The notes beneath the pieces were generated by a model that saw only the letters and a program-made list of their open reading frames with translations, had not been told where the DNA came from and ran no database searches. The translations under genes and the position numbers were made by a program. From Paucisalibacillus globulus (lineage in GTDB: Bacteria > Bacillota > Bacilli > Bacillales > Amphibacillaceae), in the NCBI RefSeq assembly GCF_900184735.1, contig NZ_LT855386.1, positions 580,988 to 644,987 on the forward strand: a stretch of DNA of 64,000 nt. The letters run 5' to 3'. Shown here in pieces: positions 63,659 through 64,000 of the stretch. Every line of letters begins with the position of its first letter. The first letter of the stretch is position 1.

Positions 63659-64000
63659 TACGCATCACGCTTTGCTCTATTTTGTACAACCTTAGCCAAT
63701 GTTTCGATGAATAAAGGATGTGTGTTTGGCATTGGAGGTCTATAGTAGCTAACTCCTAATTCATCACATACCACTTTACATTCGTAGTCATTATCATAAA
63801 GAACCTCTAAATGGTCTGCAATAAAGCCGACTGGTGCATATACAAATGCACGATAGCCTTTCTCTTCATATACAGAACGAGTTAAATCTTGTACATCTGG
63901 TCCTAACCATGGATCTGGAGTGTTTCCTTCACTTTGCCAACCAAGCTCATAGTTTGTGATACCAGCTTTTTCAGCTATTAGACGTGCAGTTTCAGCTAAT
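63658..64000 (-). CDS. hemH: Ferrochelatase HemH/CpfC, 3' part only
   Basis: The reading frame enters from the right edge; only the C-terminal ~113 residues are in the window. They include [40 protein letters not shown] and [11 protein letters not shown], typical of the coproporphyrin ferrochelatase that inserts iron. It ends in NRAKRDA and its stop overlaps hemY. Upstream hemE, expected from synteny, lies beyond the window. Confidence 0.94.
   Translation of the reverse strand, partial: LAETARLIAEKAGITNYELGWQSEGNTPDPWLGPDVQDLTRSVYEEKGYRAFVYAPVGFIADHLEVLYDNDYECKVVCDELGVSYYRPPMPNTHPLFIETLAKVVQNRAKRDA

Overview
The window looks like chromosomal backbone of a low-GC, endospore-forming Firmicute of the family Bacillaceae; an Oceanobacillus/Virgibacillus-type organism is my inference. 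The signs are AT-rich DNA, strong AGGAGG-type ribosome sites with frequent TTG/GTG starts, spore genes (gerPA-PF), competence genes (comK, mecA, coiA, med), and blocks of gene order matching Bacillus subtilis: yjbK-yjbI-spxH-pepF-coiA-mecA-spx-yjbC; trpS-yjbA-fabF-fabH-med-yjaV-yjzA; yitW-yitV-yitU-yitT-yitS; addA-addB-VTT protein-comK; lplJ-yhfI-yhfH; hemH-hemY. I saw no rRNA, tRNA, CRISPR array, prophage or intact insertion sequence.

Layout. 0-9.7 kb: proteostasis and competence control (SpxH, PepF, CoiA, MecA, Spx), a GNAT protein and a DUF4015 protein. 10-17 kb: an accessory respiratory locus. A leftward operon encodes a heme-copper oxidase-family enzyme (CuA subunit II, catalytic subunit I, SCO copper chaperone, membrane protein). 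It diverges from a PQQ alcohol dehydrogenase fused to cytochrome c, and a PQQ sugar dehydrogenase lies beyond that. An exact FNR-type palindrome sits between the divergent genes. Subunit I keeps its metal-binding histidines but has Asn where oxygen reductases have the cross-linked Tyr, so it may be a nitric oxide reductase or another non-O2 enzyme. 17-22 kb: a divergent large catalase, an MBL hydrolase and T-box-controlled trpS. 22-34 kb: fatty-acid initiation (fabH-fabF with a FapR-like operator), med and the yit cluster. 34-45 kb: a lineage-specific stretch with a secreted beta-propeller protein, a stress SDR, two NUDIX proteins, a multi-pass-anchored PstS-like protein, a GH13 amylase homologue lacking its catalytic residues, and rocD. 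45-64 kb: gerP spore-coat operon, addBA recombination nuclease, comK, lplJ, yhfI/yhfH, a second M3 oligoendopeptidase, and hemY with the 3' part of hemH.

Two kinds of non-coding repeat stand out. A MITE-like element with ACTGTGCGGTA terminal inverted repeats and a GC-rich palindromic core occurs three times (2.3, 7.5 and 38.4 kb) in different structural states. Separately, three intergenic spacers (23.3, 45.4 and 59.5 kb) hold unrelated degenerate tandem arrays that share a 42-bp period, and a fourth (61.9 kb) has a 51-bp period. Because these periods are multiples of three, the arrays create long false ORFs.

Most genes are ordinary housekeeping. The parts most worth following up are the 10-17 kb respiratory locus, the altered catalase, the apparently inactive amylase and the repeat arrays.
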